NCBI GenBank assembly: GCA_964019165.1
Contig: OZ025287.1
Coordinates: 2,470,017-2,534,016, forward strand
DNA from: Mastigias papua
Taxonomy: Eukaryota > Cnidaria > Scyphozoa > Rhizostomeae > Mastigiidae
Direction: 5' to 3'
DNA length: 64,000 nt
Under the pieces are notes generated by a model, which saw nothing but the letters and a program-made list of their open reading frames with translations, ran no database searches and was not told the origin of the DNA. Below are positions 13,121-24,399 of this stretch, one piece after another. How positions within the stretch are numbered: the first letter of the stretch is position 1; every line of letters begins with the position of its first letter. The position numbers were made by a program, and so were the translations under genes.

Positions 13121-13244
13121 TATGAAAACAGGGTTGTCTTTAGCATTGCATGTCGTCGCCGGTGAGCTCAGATTTTTAAATGCTATGATTTTTGAAAACC
13201 CATCGGCGATGGACTGCGATGCTTAAGACAACCCAGTTTTCATA
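13121..13244. mobile_element. small foldback element
   Basis: The two arms are inverted repeats: TATGAAAACAGGGTTGTCTT then TAGCAT on the left, and GATGCTTAAGACAACCCAG then TTTTCATA on the right. The total is about 124 bp with a second weaker inverted pair inside (GCATGTCGTCGCC facing GGCGATGGACTGC). It would fold into a hairpin. There is no ORF. Confidence 0.6.
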
Positions 13245-13254
13245 AATCCTTACC

Positions 13255-14880
13255 ACGTGACGATAGTCCTGAAACTTTTATCAAGACGAATTATAGACCA
13301 ATAACTGTTTTAAAATCTGTTTCCAAGATTTACGAGAGGGTTTCAAAAAGTCAAATAAAATCTTATGCCTGCCTTAGCTTCCTTTCTGCTCTTCTGTGTG
13401 GATTTCGAGAAGGTTGTGGAACCACACGTGTTTTCCTGGCTCCTTTATTGCCCCACTTTTCAAAGAAGATTATTTTGATGGGGTGGGGTGAGAGACCTCT
13501 ATCAAGATGCAACTCTTCTTTACTTCATACCATTGCTATTCATCATTTTTTGGAAAGCCTTTATCACGTCGGTCTTGTCTCAAATAGTAAGATAGTCATG
13601 TCCTTGCATTGAACTGGATTTGCCAATCAATTGGCGTGAAAATTATAAGGCGTGGCCCCAAATTCCCCTCCCTGGCCGCCACTGGCCCCCAGCTCTTGTA
13701 GGGTAGAATCGCCCCATGTGTGGAACCCAACACGCACTTATAAGACGGACAGAAACCTGCAAAAATATACTCGAACAATATGGTACTGATGTAGCACTAC
13801 CCATGGATCTCTCAAAAGCTTTTGATTGCTTAAATCATGAGCCTTAGATCGCAAAATTGAATGCTTATTGTTTCAGTGTGAACGCATCGCGACTGATCCA
13901 TAGCTAGTTCAGTGAGAGGAAGCAGAGTGAAGACAAATGGGTCCTTCAGTATGTGGAGAGAAACAGCAATTGGAGTACCACAAGATTCGGTCTTGGGACA
14001 AATGCTGTTTACCATATACATAAAGACACTCAAATCTGTAACTATGCAGATGATACGACAATTTATGCCTATGACAGCAATAGTAGAGCACAATGCCCTT
14101 AAAATTGCAAAATGGTTTCCTAACAACGGCATGAAGCTGAATGAGGACAAGTACCATCTGATGGTATTTGGAGACAAAAGCAACAATGTTTCTATAAATA
14201 TCGGAAATAAAAAAACAAACGAGAGCACAGAACAAAAGCTGTTGGGTGTAATTTTCGACAAAAAGCTCAGCTTCAAATAGCAAGTCAACTCTCTGTATAA
14301 GAAGACTAGGCAGAAACTACTTGTTCTCTCTAGAATTTTACATTTTCTTGATACTGAGCAAATGAAACGAATAACGAAAGCATTCATCTTGTCCCAATTC
14401 AGCTACTGTCCGCATTTATGGATGTCCTGTGACATAACACCGAATAATAAAAGTAGCCGTATACACGAAAGGGCACTGCGGATAACTTACAAAGATAAGA
14501 GATCAGATTTGAATACGATGTTACTAAGAGACAATTCAGTCCCACACGTAAGGAATTTAAAACTGCTAATGACTGAAGTGTTCAAGATAAAATTGAACCT
14601 TAATCATAGTGCTAAGAAAGAAATTGTAGTCGAAAAACCGGTGCCTTGTGGGCTAAGAGGCTGCCATAACTTATTCTTACCAAACGTTCGTACTAGGTGC
14701 TATGGCTTAGAAACAATATCATTTATGGGGAGTAGACTTGGGCAGACACTTCCCAACAATGTAAAACAGCTAAATACTCTTTCCAGCTTCAAAAGGGTGA
14801 TCATTACATGGAGGGGAGAGGAATGAAACTGCAGAATGCTGACCTTTCGTAGGTCAGATTGGGTTCTTGGACATGCATTA
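13255..14880 (+). pseudogene. LINE reverse transcriptase (CR1/jockey-like), broken by stops and an insertion
   Basis: RT motifs appear in order: TNYRPITVLKSVSKIYER (about 13290), LLCGFREGCGT, then after a foreign stretch of about 300 bp (13435-13735) MDLSKAFDCLNHE (13802), GVPQDSVLG (13972), a spoiled YADD region (CNYADDT-like, frame shifted at about 14040), ALKIAKWFPNNGMKLNEDK and LLGVIFDKKLSFK (ending in a stop at 14278). A 154-codon connection/thumb frame (14362-14826) follows, with FILSQFSYCPHLWM and LRDNSVPHVRNL. Just after it, CNCRM marks the C-terminus seen in sister copies. In-frame stops at 13840 and 13908 and frame changes make it inactive. Confidence 0.85.
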
Positions 14881-14997
14881 AATCACAAAACGTGGAGGAT
14901 ACTTAGACATAGTAAACATTGCAAGTATCTCTAGCAAACTACTTTGTATTTTGAAGTCTGAGATGGCAAACATAAACTACAATAAAAATAACAATTT

Positions 14998-15845
14998 ATG
15001 CATTCCCAGGGTGATGTAGGCAGGACTTATATGAAGAGAAGTAAAGGTGGACGAGGATTGATAAGTATTAAAGAGTGTGTGATGCTTGAGTCAACCAGTC
15101 TTGGTTTCTATGTAAATGGAAAGGAAGAGGTGCTACTACAAGTGGTGAAAGAAGGTTTCATGGGTGAAAATGAGAATCCCAAAATTTTGAAAGAAAGATT
15201 ACGCAAAGCACGAGAAGAAAGGTATCACAAAAAGCCATTGCACTCAGCTTTTTTTAGGGAAACAGAAGAAGGAAGAGACGAAGATAACAGTTGGCTATGG
15301 GTTAAGAAGGGGTATTTGAAGAAGGAAACAGAAGGGCTGATCATGGCTGCTCAGGATCAACCAATAAGGACAAATTGGATACGGCAAAACATTGATAAAG
15401 AAGACATTTCACCATTGTGTAGATTATGTGGTGCAAGAGCTGAAAGTGTCAGCCATATAATGCCAGAATGTAGAGAGTTGGCTCAGATTGAATACAAAAA
15501 GGTAAGACATGATAAAGTCGCTGCTATCCTCCATTGGCAGTTATGTCGGAAAAATGGATTTCCTACTACTGCAAAGAGTTATGAGCATTTTATAGACAAA
15601 GAGATGACTGTCCTAGAAAATGAAGAGATCAAGCTGTTATGATCAAGCTGTTTTTCTATCCAACCAGAAATGAAAATAGAGCATAACAAACCAGACCTAG
15701 TTTTGCTGGACAAAAAAGCAAAGAATCTGCTACATTATCGATGTGGCTTGCCCTTTTGATACGAGAGTAGAGAAGAAGGAGAAAGAAAAATTTGAGTACT
15801 ATACAGATTTGAAATATGAGCTCCTCAAGGTTTGGAGGTAATAAG
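14998..15845 (+). pseudogene. C-terminal part of an RLE-type (R2-like) LINE
   Basis: A 214-codon open frame carries RSKGGRGLISIKECVMLE, GLIMAAQDQPIRTNWIRQN and a zinc knuckle CRLCGARAESVSHIMPEC (C-x2-C-x8-H-x4-C, about 15420-15475), ending near HFIDKEMTVLENEEIKLL. After its stop at 15642 the reading continues in other frames with KPDLVLLDKKAKN and, shifted, CPFDTRVEKKEKEKFEYY. This is the PD-(D/E)XK-like endonuclease of R2-type LINEs. The palm domain is missing (5' truncation) and at least two frameshifts spoil the nuclease. It is a different family from the intact ORF at 40.1 kb, sharing only the knuckle-plus-nuclease order. Confidence 0.75.
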
Positions 15846-16249
15846 ATGATGGTTTAGAGAGAAAGACCTACGATCTATTATCTCAAGCAACGGGAGGTGG
15901 CCTGATAATAGACAAACTACTGGTATAACATCAGAACCACGAGAATAGATATAATAATAATTTATGACCATAAATGGAAGTTTTCATCTGCTATGATCGC
16001 CAATGTGACCATCGATAAGCGGCAATGAACAGATGTGTCCAAAATATGTTTCGAAATATCGAGAATACAGTTAATTTCTCCGACGTATAACTAACTAAGA
16101 GAAATGACAGAAAGTGGTCTGAAAAGCATTCGAACAACAATCATCGAAAACTATGAGGGAAATAACAGCATACCCTTATTTAATCAAATTCCCACTACAA
16201 ACAGCGAATTTCCCTAAATTTGAAGACAGTAACATTCATTCGTTTCCGT

Positions 16250-16480
16250 AAACGGGGCATGGAAATCTAATTTTGTATCGATCGTGACAGCTCAAACAAT
16301 CTGAATGTTACAAGAGATGTCCCTCAAGGCTCTAGTTTAGAACCCTTTGTACTTGTCAGTTGCAAATTGAAAGCTTCATCTTAATATATGTAGATGATAC
16401 TGTTGCATAATGTGCAAACCATGCAGGCAAAATTACAGAAAATGCAATAAATAGAAAGAATAAGAAAACTAAACATGAAT
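16250..16480 (+). pseudogene. decayed LINE reverse transcriptase palm fragment
   Basis: The reading RDVPQGSSLEP (about 16310-16345) followed in another frame by IYVDDTVA (about 16385-16410) gives the two adjacent RT palm motifs, GVPQG-S-LGP and Y-V-D-D. The distance between them is shorter than usual, so the intervening part is deleted. The flanks from 15.9 to 17.2 kb show nothing else recognisable. Confidence 0.6.
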
Positions 16481-17296
16481 TATTTTAAGCTAAACATGAA
16501 AGAGACAAACAAAACTTTTTATTGCGTACAACTACCCAATGGTTGAAAAGTGCAGGGAACTTAAAATACTCCACCGTATTCCAAAGATTATACAGGGATC
16601 ATAAAGTGCGCGAATACGGCAAAAAAATACGGTAGTTGATAGTTAATATGCGCTGTTTACTCTTAATCGTTCCTAGTTCACTTACAAAAGATCAAAAGCT
16701 GTTCTTTGATTTTTCATTACAACGTAGCCATTTGAGGTCGAAGTAAACTGGGTAAAAGTTTATGATTTAATCCACATTAATGGCGTGCTAGACCAAATAA
16801 CCAATGACCCTTGGAAACTGAAAGTTGTAGAGGAGATATTCAAATAAAAAAATAATCGCTTTGTCTGGATCTTTGTCTAATCATCAATTTTGCATAACAT
16901 CGTAGATTTTTGCAACTTAAATAACTCATGTGTAATATCCGCTCCTTTGTCCAAGAAAAATGCTGTACAAAGTTAAATCCCACCTTCGTTAATGAACAAA
17001 GTGGATTGGCGTTGTCCTGACAAGTTTCGAGATTAGCAACTATGCGAATTCAGGGCTAGCTCAAAAGACGGTGAGCAGCAAAAACACCATATAAAGTCCC
17101 AAAATGTCAACAGAAGGGTGAATCCATTCCGTTGGTTCCTATAAACGCGAGGAGTACTGAAAGACACCCCTCCTATAGTATGGGTATTGCCGATAGATAC
17201 ATTCAAGGGCTTCAACGCTCTGCATCAAATGTGGGATCTTGCTGTTTACTACCTACATATGACAATTGAGGGTATCTGAAACGCTCCTTACTTCAG

Positions 17297-17476
17297 CACA
17301 GCCGCCAAATGTTTGAGACCTCTTATCAGGTCTGTTTTCTCCCATCCCAACTGACCGATCAGCATGCAAAATGGAAAAAAATTAGCATGTGTGTGGTTAG
17401 AATCCTGCACGGTGATTGGTCAATTAAGTTGGGAGAAAACAGATCTGATCAGACTCTTAAACATTTGACTGCTATG
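17297..17476. mobile_element. MITE family M1, copy 1
   Basis: A 180-bp foldback with ends CACAGCCGCCAAATGTTTGA and its approximate complement AAACATTTGACTGCTATG. The inner arms GGTCTGTTTTCTCCC and GGGAGAAAACAGATCTG also pair. A second copy with the same architecture lies at 24208-24395. Confidence 0.75.
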
Positions 17477-17644
17477 CTCCTGACTTCAAATTCTTCTATC
17501 AATACATTTCCCTACACGATGGCTTCTATCAAAGCACCCATTTACATCCTTGCGGTTAGCTAACTAAAATTTCCACGAAAAATCTAAAGCCTTGTACAAA
17601 TGACCAAAAATTGGTCTACTACATACTTCATCTAATATCACGTA

Positions 17645-18015
17645 ATGTAAAATGCTAGATCGTTTGCACTTCATGTCAGGGAAACTAACATTGAATGCTG
17701 CAATGTTCCATCAAGAGCGAACATTTGGCCCGGCATTTTATTGATCTCCATTTGTTTGTCGAAATGCTAGATCGTTTGCAAACGTGTCTAACATTGGTAG
17801 GTGTACACACACGCACTGGCTTCATTGTTCCCAGCTAAAATCTTTGTTTCTGTTGTAGATCCCAGAAGAGGCGCAAATGTTAGGCTAAATGTTAAGTCAA
17901 ATTTTAGCTGAAATGTCAGATCGATTGCACACTTCACAAATTTTAAGTAATTGCAACACCTAATGTCAGACGAAATGTTTTGACCCAACGCTACACTGTT
18001 TGCACAAGGCTTTCA
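17645..18015. repeat. region with repeated ATGCTAGATCGTTTGCA motifs
   Basis: The motif AAATGCTAGATCGTTTGCA recurs at about 17650, 17762 and, diverged, at 17917 (AAATGTCAGATCGATTGCAC). Further remnants lie at 17960-18003. Spaced direct motifs of this kind are typical of transposon subterminal regions, but no terminal repeats were resolved. Confidence 0.45.
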
Positions 18016-18479
18016 TCTCTACTCCAAAATGCAAAACACTGATCGTATAATTCTTGTGCGCTCCTTGAAAGACTACCGTACAGCCTGCTAATTAGGAGGC
18101 AGAAAAAGTTAAGTTGACACTAACGCCGGGCAGCTCAAAGTTCTGTAAAAACTTATTGGCCATTGTCGTTGCTAACTATACCGAGCAAGATTTAGCACAA
18201 AAAGTTGCGGGTAGACAATGCATTTTTCACGCATTTTTATGAAACTCCCAATAAAATGAATAAAACAAACATAACTTGCCAATCTAGTCACCATGACTTT
18301 AAATTTCACCCTCAGCACCAACCAAGGTGGCAGGCCCCACGGACACTAAGGCGGTGTTTACATGGGCCAGCCGAATAACTGGCCGCTCAAATATTTAATC
18401 ATTTAGCCTTCCCGTCTACACGGGGCCGGCTAACCTACGTAAAAAATTATTTTCCTATACACTTCTGTTAACTAAAAAT

Positions 18480-19457
18480 CAATGACAATTACACAACATC
18501 TACAACACAATGAAAACGATACCACTGGGAGGGAGCATTATCTATGTCATACCCAGTGGCCATTACATATAAGGAGACATTCACAGTAGCAGCGAAATGG
18601 TGAAGAAACTAGATGACCAACTCGCTGCTGCTTCACGTTATGTTTCTAATTCAGTCTCCTTGCTACACTATTCGCTCTTAGTGGTGTGCTACACAATTCG
18701 CTCTTAGTGTGAACGCAACCTAACAAGAAAATTGTCTAACAACAATACCAAATATACAAGAAAATAAAGAGATACAAATGCATGATAACGAACACCATAT
18801 AAGTGGACCAACGATGCTAGGAATTTCTCAGCGTCGTTACCAAGTCAGTCAAAATGACCTGCCTCTCTTACGAAGCAAATGGTTCCGTGCAATAGCTCAC
18901 TATTAGTGTCATTAGGTAAGTCTTTACAACTATACAATAAAATATGCGTTAAAAATTCATTTGTTGGATTTCGTGGAGATTTAGTTTGCTTAAGATAACT
19001 CTAAATTGGGTTAGGTAGGATAATCCAACTGGATCGTGGATACCATAGACGGATTTTGCAGTGGGGCGGATTAGGATTAGCAATTTTGCTTTGAAGCTTG
19101 CAAGGGTGGGCGGGGCTTTAATTAAATGATCCAGTGTGTTCCATTCCATCAAGCAGGACGGATAAAGCTGAATGTAAACCTCTCTGTTCTAGGTCTTAGT
19201 TGTCCAATGACAAACTGGTTACGAAGTGAGTACTGGGCCTGGCAAAGATGTGGTATTGGATCTCTTGTGTAGTCAGATGTAAAGCTGTTAGTTATTTTAT
19301 AGAATAAAGTTAGACGTCTACACCATCTTCGATTATCTACCGATTCCCATCCAAGCGCATTACCCAAAATTAGGTCACGTAAGCGTGCAACTATTCGGCT
19401 ACCTTGGAAAGCGTACTTCTTTGGATCTTGACCTTTCAAGTCCGCGAACGGCCTCAT
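18480..19457 (-). pseudogene. LINE reverse transcriptase C-terminus plus 3' UTR (minus)
   Basis: Minus-strand frames read SRIVARLRDLILGNALGWES, RRWCRRLTLFYKITNS and YTRDPIPHLCQAQYSLRNQ (19457-19149). After a frame change they continue with EWNTLDHLIKAPPTLASFKA and KSVYGIHDPVGLSYLTQFR (19152-18949). This is the thumb/C-terminal region of a LINE. The downstream part to about 18480 contains the 3'-UTR block GGTATCGTTTTCATTG also seen at 8762-8895. It is 5'-truncated and frameshifted. Confidence 0.8.
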
Positions 19458-19679
19458 GTAAACGGCTTTGACAGGTCAAATATCTGCACAGCGCTCAAAG
19501 AGGGTGTAGAATCATAATTAAGTAAGTGATCATATTTATGCCCAGCTTCTCTTAACAACCAAATATTTGGCCGGCCAAATAGTTGACCACCCCCGGAAAT
19601 TGTTACTCCGGAAACTGCTACTTACCGGAAATTCAATGCGTTAAGGATGAAGGGGCAGTCTTCGACTTTTGCTTTTTTG

Positions 19680-20740
19680 ATATTTTGATATTGGATAGTC
19701 CACAAGGACCTTTGCCAGAGGCACGTATGTCATCCATATTAGTTAATGAAATGTCAGACGCAGGCATATTCATTCGCATGCAGACGATACAACAGCATTT
19801 GTGACATCGAAAATAGTAGATGAAAACAAATTTAAGCTTGAATCTGAAAGCAAAGGATGTTGAAGCATGGTGCAGCAACAACAGATTGACAACAAGCAAG
19901 AACAACAGAGCACATGATGACAAATTCAAGACACTTTATTGGTCAAAAGAACCAAGTCATCAAGAATGGCAATAGCATCTGACACGTGAACAAAACCAAA
20001 TGCCTCGGGGTTACCATTGACAGCCATCTACCGTGGTCTGACCATATATTGAATATATCCAAATCATATAGCAACAAACTTGTGTTTCTAAAAAGCAGTT
20101 CATTTTTCCTTCAACATGGACTAGAGGAAATCTCCTTCAAGACAATAATACTATCAGCAATATATGGGAAGTGGTTTGGGGAACGTGTCTGAAGAGTAAG
20201 ATATCACCCCTTGAAAAGTTGCGTGCTTGCTTGCAGCAAAAATTGCAGATAAACTCTGAAGATCAACCACCTCGGAAAAGGTTATTTCAAGGACTGTATG
20301 GATGAAACTGAGCTGTATCTTCAAGAGGAGAATCGCTACATTAATGCAAGGTTGCTACTTCAATGGTATCGATTCACGTTTAGGACATCTTTTCAAGAAA
20401 GGTCCATCTAGAAGCACTAGAAAATAGTCTGAAGAGGAGGTAAGAAGGCCACCCATAAGATTCAATGGGCAAACTATGTGGAATTATTGCCAGATAATCA
20501 AAATCACTTGAAAGCAAAGAGTATTTCAAATCTATGTTGACAATACTAGCAAACTATCTATTCCACCCTCAAACGAAAGAACTTTTAATCAGAACAAGGA
20601 TGAAGATTTCCTATATAATTCAAACAGAGTCTTCATTTTGATGTTTCTTTAGCTTGAATCAATTCATAAACAATATTGTAGCTAATTTGGTATATGTATC
20701 TATGTATGCATGCATATATGTATAAATAAATCTATTATTA
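19680..20740 (+). pseudogene. LINE reverse transcriptase fragment (plus), heavily frameshifted
   Basis: Pieces in changing frames give DSPQGPLPEAR (palm B), HSHADDTTAFVTSK-like sequence (about 19780, the A/YADD motif), DVEAWCSNNRLTTSK (19858), NKTKCLGVTIDSHLPWSDH (19989-20045) and SYSNKLVFLKSSSF. The weaker C-terminal match extends to about 20580. It meets the oppositely oriented fragment 18480-19457 head to head. No single frame is open beyond 73 codons. Confidence 0.75.
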
Positions 20741-21037
20741 TTATATATATGTTATTATGTGACAGTGTGTATGTATGGTTATTCCTAATCTGAGCTATAC
20801 CTTAATTCATGAAACTTTCGCACGAGTTTAAATTTCGCGCATCTTTTTCACGCAAATCAAATTTTAGTGCAGAAAAATGCGCAAAAACGAAGTAATTTCG
20901 CGCCACCAATTGGCTTGTCGGATTCATAAGCTTGTTGGATGTTGGTATCAAGTAGGGCGGACATGCTACTTCCATTAACTTCCATTATGATTCTTGCTTG
21001 TCCCAAATTATTATGTCGGGTCTAATGTGTTGTACCT

Positions 21038-21157
21038 TTGTTGTTATGACATACATTGAATAGGTGTGGTGCGCAAGATTGATATCGATACATAAAATTG
21101 TTGTTATGACATACATTGAATAGGTGTTGTGCGCAAGATTGATATTGATACATAAAA
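21038..21157. repeat. 60-bp tandem duplication
   Basis: Two copies of a 60-bp unit (starting TTGTTGTTATGACATACATT at 21039 and 21099) differ at about three positions. Confidence 0.95.
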
Positions 21158-21369
21158 ACCTGTGAGCGCGAGAGATATCAACATTCCGTTCGAGGCACCG
21201 AGCTGGAAACACCGAGTCGAGGCATCACAGTGCTACGTGATTATGTACTCGTATGTATGTATCATATCTTTAATGTACATAACACGTCTAAGCAAAATAC
21301 TTGTTTTCAGCCTGGTGTACAAAAAAAATGATAAAAGGCTAAATTAGTAAAAAAAATTAATAAAAATAT

Positions 21370-21680
21370 ATATATATTTACAATTACAATTACAAGATCC
21401 ATTCATAGTTAAAACTGTCCATTTTAATCTTGTCCATTAAAAAGTTTTTACATGAGTTCTTAAAAATCTCTAATGATGGGGAGTCCTTCAGTGCACATGG
21501 CAATGAGTTCCAAGGTTTGGCACCGTAGTAGGCGAAAGTCTTATTAAAGTTATTACTGGCCCCCCTTTTCATGTACAAGGCATCACTGGATACCGATCTG
21601 GCCCTGTGAGTGTGTACCGTTGAGCTGCTCACAAACATCTCTTGTAGATACTGAGGGCACATATTAGCACAGCAGTTTGT
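21370..21680 (-). pseudogene. LINE reverse transcriptase C-terminal fragment (minus)
   Basis: A 90-codon minus frame (21662-21390) ends with FAYYGAKPWNSLPCALKDSP and LEIFKNSCKNFLMDKI, the terminal block (F-G-A-LWNSLP...FK..L..FL) common to CR1/jockey-type LINEs. It is followed by an (ATTGTA)n-like 3' tail at 21363-21400. The upstream RT is absent. Confidence 0.7.
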
Positions 21681-21700
21681 AGTTCAATGATTTGATGAAA

Positions 21701-21763
21701 TGGCAGCCAATTAAGGCTAATAAACAAAGGTCTGCTTTGTTTATTAGCCTTAATTGGCTGCCA
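21701..21763. repeat. perfect 29-bp inverted repeat with 5-nt loop
   Basis: The left arm begins TGGCAGCCAATTAAGGC, and the right arm is its exact complement ending GCCTTAATTGGCTGCCA. The loop is GTCTG. All 29 positions pair. Confidence 0.95.
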
Positions 21764-21814
21764 ATTGCTTAAAATGTGACCAGCCGAAAATTAAGAGAGC
21801 ACAGCACAGGAAAG

Positions 21815-22275
21815 TAGATATACACTCTTCTTTATAACAACAATTTTAAAAAAACACCAGCCTCAAAATTTGTGGAAAATTAAGGACAAATTAAGAACAA
21901 GCTGAGGTTGAAGCACTGTGGCAAAATGATTTGAAACTGATATAAAACCTTTTAAGCTCTACAATTTTTGCCAAAAGTCCTCGAAACACCCAAATCATCA
22001 GTGTGTAAAACAAGTCGTAAGTGTACCTAGACTTTTAGCAAGGATTATACATATGTAAGAACGCATATCTCTTGTCTTCTGCAAATGTTACTAAAATCAA
22101 TACCTGTTTCATAAACATCTGACGTTCTCTTGTATATTGTCCAATGACTACACTGCCTACACCCCAATAATTTAAGAACAAATTATGAACAATTAAACCT
22201 CAAAATTTTGGAAAAATTCAGAACAGCCAGCCTGAACTTTAATTTTACTGGTTCTTTTAAAAAAAGAGTGTAATA
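21815..22275. mobile_element. possible TIR element about 0.46 kb
   Basis: The left end ATATACACTCTTCTTTATAA and the right end TTAAAAAAAGAGTGTAAT are approximate inverted repeats. Internal copies of CCTCAAAATTTTGGAAAAATT (about 21862 and 22199) and AATTAAGGACAAATTAAGAAC suggest an internal duplication. No ORF. Confidence 0.4.
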
Positions 22276-22804
22276 CAATAAATATAGATAGATTCGCGTG
22301 CAACGGCAGTCGCTTTTAAAATTTATACAAATAAAGTAAATGCATAAACCGTTCGCCTACCTAGACTCTCAGCAAACTGTTCTTGGTCTGGAATTGTTGA
22401 CAACTGCGCCTGCGGTAATTATACAAGAGAGTAATTGATCACCTACTTGATAAATTTTGATAATCTGATATAACTTTTCTTACAGAGAAATACCCCTCAG
22501 CTGAAGATATATATAATGATAAAAAATTCCCAATATTACAATGGTAGGAATAATGAACGAATAGTTAAATAAAAAACAAATATTGCCAATATTCCAGGGT
22601 GTCATGCCAGTAGTGGTTTTCACCTCAAAAAAATATACTTCTAATTGTCTTCTGACTTGATGGAAAGTAGGAAGCTCCCTAATTTTTATAGAAATCTCAT
22701 TCCAAAAGAAAATCTTCTCTTGGAACATTGAAGATTATACTTTGGTATTTGACGATTCTTGCTAAACATAGTATAGGACCAAGTAAACTTAGGCCCATTG
22801 AAGC

Positions 22805-24069
22805 CAGGGGCGGATCCAGGGTAATGCACAAGCCTTACGTAAGGCAGTCGAATTTCGAGAAAACTCTTCGTAAATCCCCCAGCAGCATCGTTCAGATCTG
22901 TGTGTACCCCCGTACCTTATCTCGTCATCACTTTTGTGCTGAGTGCTGAGAACGAATTGTGCATTCCATATTTGGCTCATCGCTTATTGTGTCCTGAATT
23001 GTAGCCTGTCAGAATTCTATTGTGCTGCGATAGGAGACAATTGTAAGGCGCTCTAAAACGATTGTGATACAGTAGAATCTATTGTGCAGCATTACGAGTT
23101 TGATGTGCTGCACAAACCATTGTCGAGAATTTGAGATGCAGCACAATCATCTGACATTTTAGATAAAAGAAAACAATCCTGAAATCACATCACCAGTAAT
23201 CCGCACTATTGTTAAGTTTTGCTGCACGATTGTCAGGTTCTGCTGCACGATTGTTAGTTGTCCCTGCACAATTGCAATTGTTTAGTTTGTTCAGATTCAG
23301 TGTCATTGGTAGCTGCTGCTTCAGACTCAGAGACGCTATTCAACATCTTGAGGAGTCAATTGACAAGTCTTAGGCCCTGCATGTCTCTAGGTACAAATGT
23401 TGTTCATTCCCTCATCGAAGACAATACCGGAAGCATATTTTCAAAGACACTGTTCGTGGATTTCAGAACTGAGGGGCTGATCAATAATTACGTCTCGCTT
23501 TGGGGGTAGGTAGTTCTAAATGTGGCTCGTGATTCTCCGTAACTGTCTGCATTTTTTAAGCATCAAATGGGAAGAAAATCATTCGTCGCACTGCGGAACA
23601 AGTAACAGAACCAAGAGATTCCGTGCTGATGGGATAAATAGCACAGCCGAACAAGGACAGTACAACCTTAAAGATTGGCAGCGCGCTTTGAACGTCATGC
23701 TATTGATGACGTCGACTTCTGTGCTGAGGAAGGGGATATTTTAGAAATCGGTTATAAAAGTTGAATGCTTGTATTTATTAATATCGATATGGAACCAGTT
23801 TGGACAAACCAATGCAATGATATATATTTTCATTCATATTAGACCTCTTTTTACCATTTCTTTGTTAGCACTTACTGTTGTTTCGGATGATGTCTATTGT
23901 GTGTTTCAAGAGAGAACCACTGAAAGAGAAGCAAATAATGTGAACAGCTGAAATATATGTATGATACTGACAAAGCTAGGCGTGGCAACCAGCCAGCTTT
24001 GAGCCACGCCCTTGCTTAAATGTTTGCTATGTTGTGCAGCAGTCAGTTTTATTCCTGGATCCGCCCCTG
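22805..24069. mobile_element. hAT-like DNA transposon, non-autonomous, 1265 bp
   Basis: The ends are a perfect 16-bp inverted repeat, CAGGGGCGGATCCAGG...CCTGGATCCGCCCCTG, and both flanks carry the 5-bp direct repeat GAAGC (22800-22804 and 24070-24074). The CAGGG-type terminus is characteristic of hAT elements. The left third (22925-23280) is crowded with ATTGTGCTGCA and TGCAGCACAAT motifs in both orientations, resembling transposase-binding subterminal repeats. No transposase domain is visible in any frame. Most hAT elements make 8-bp duplications, so the 5-bp one is noteworthy. Confidence 0.85.
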
Positions 24070-24207
24070 GAAGCGTTGGATGATGGAGCACCTACGTTAC
24101 ATAGCTACAGGAAAGGTCTATGCATTACGGAAGAAAAGTATTAACCAAATTTTCAATGGGTGACTTACCAATATATAGCTTCCAAGTCACAAGGTCGGGA
24201 CATATAG

Positions 24208-24395
24208 CATAGCTGCCAACTGTTTGAAAGCTCTGGACAGGCCTATTTTCTGCTAATCTTATTGACAATCAGCATGCAATTGGGCCTAAATTTAGATGTG
24301 AAACGCACGTGTGACCAGCATCCTGCATCATGATTGGTCAGTTAGATCGGGAGAACATAGACCTGATCAGAGCTCTCAAACGTTTGGCAGCTATG
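24208..24395. mobile_element. MITE family M1, copy 2
   Basis: A 188-bp foldback with ends CATAGCTGCCAACTGTTTGA and TCAAACGTTTGGCAGCTATG. Its inner sequence GCATCATGATTGGTCAGTTA matches GCACGGTGATTGGTCAATTA in copy 1 at 17297-17476. Confidence 0.8.
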
Positions 24396-24399
24396 GTGT

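Noticed and set aside
13830..14387. 185-codon and 124-codon minus-strand open frames
   Set aside because: Antisense shadows of the LINE reverse transcriptase on the plus strand.
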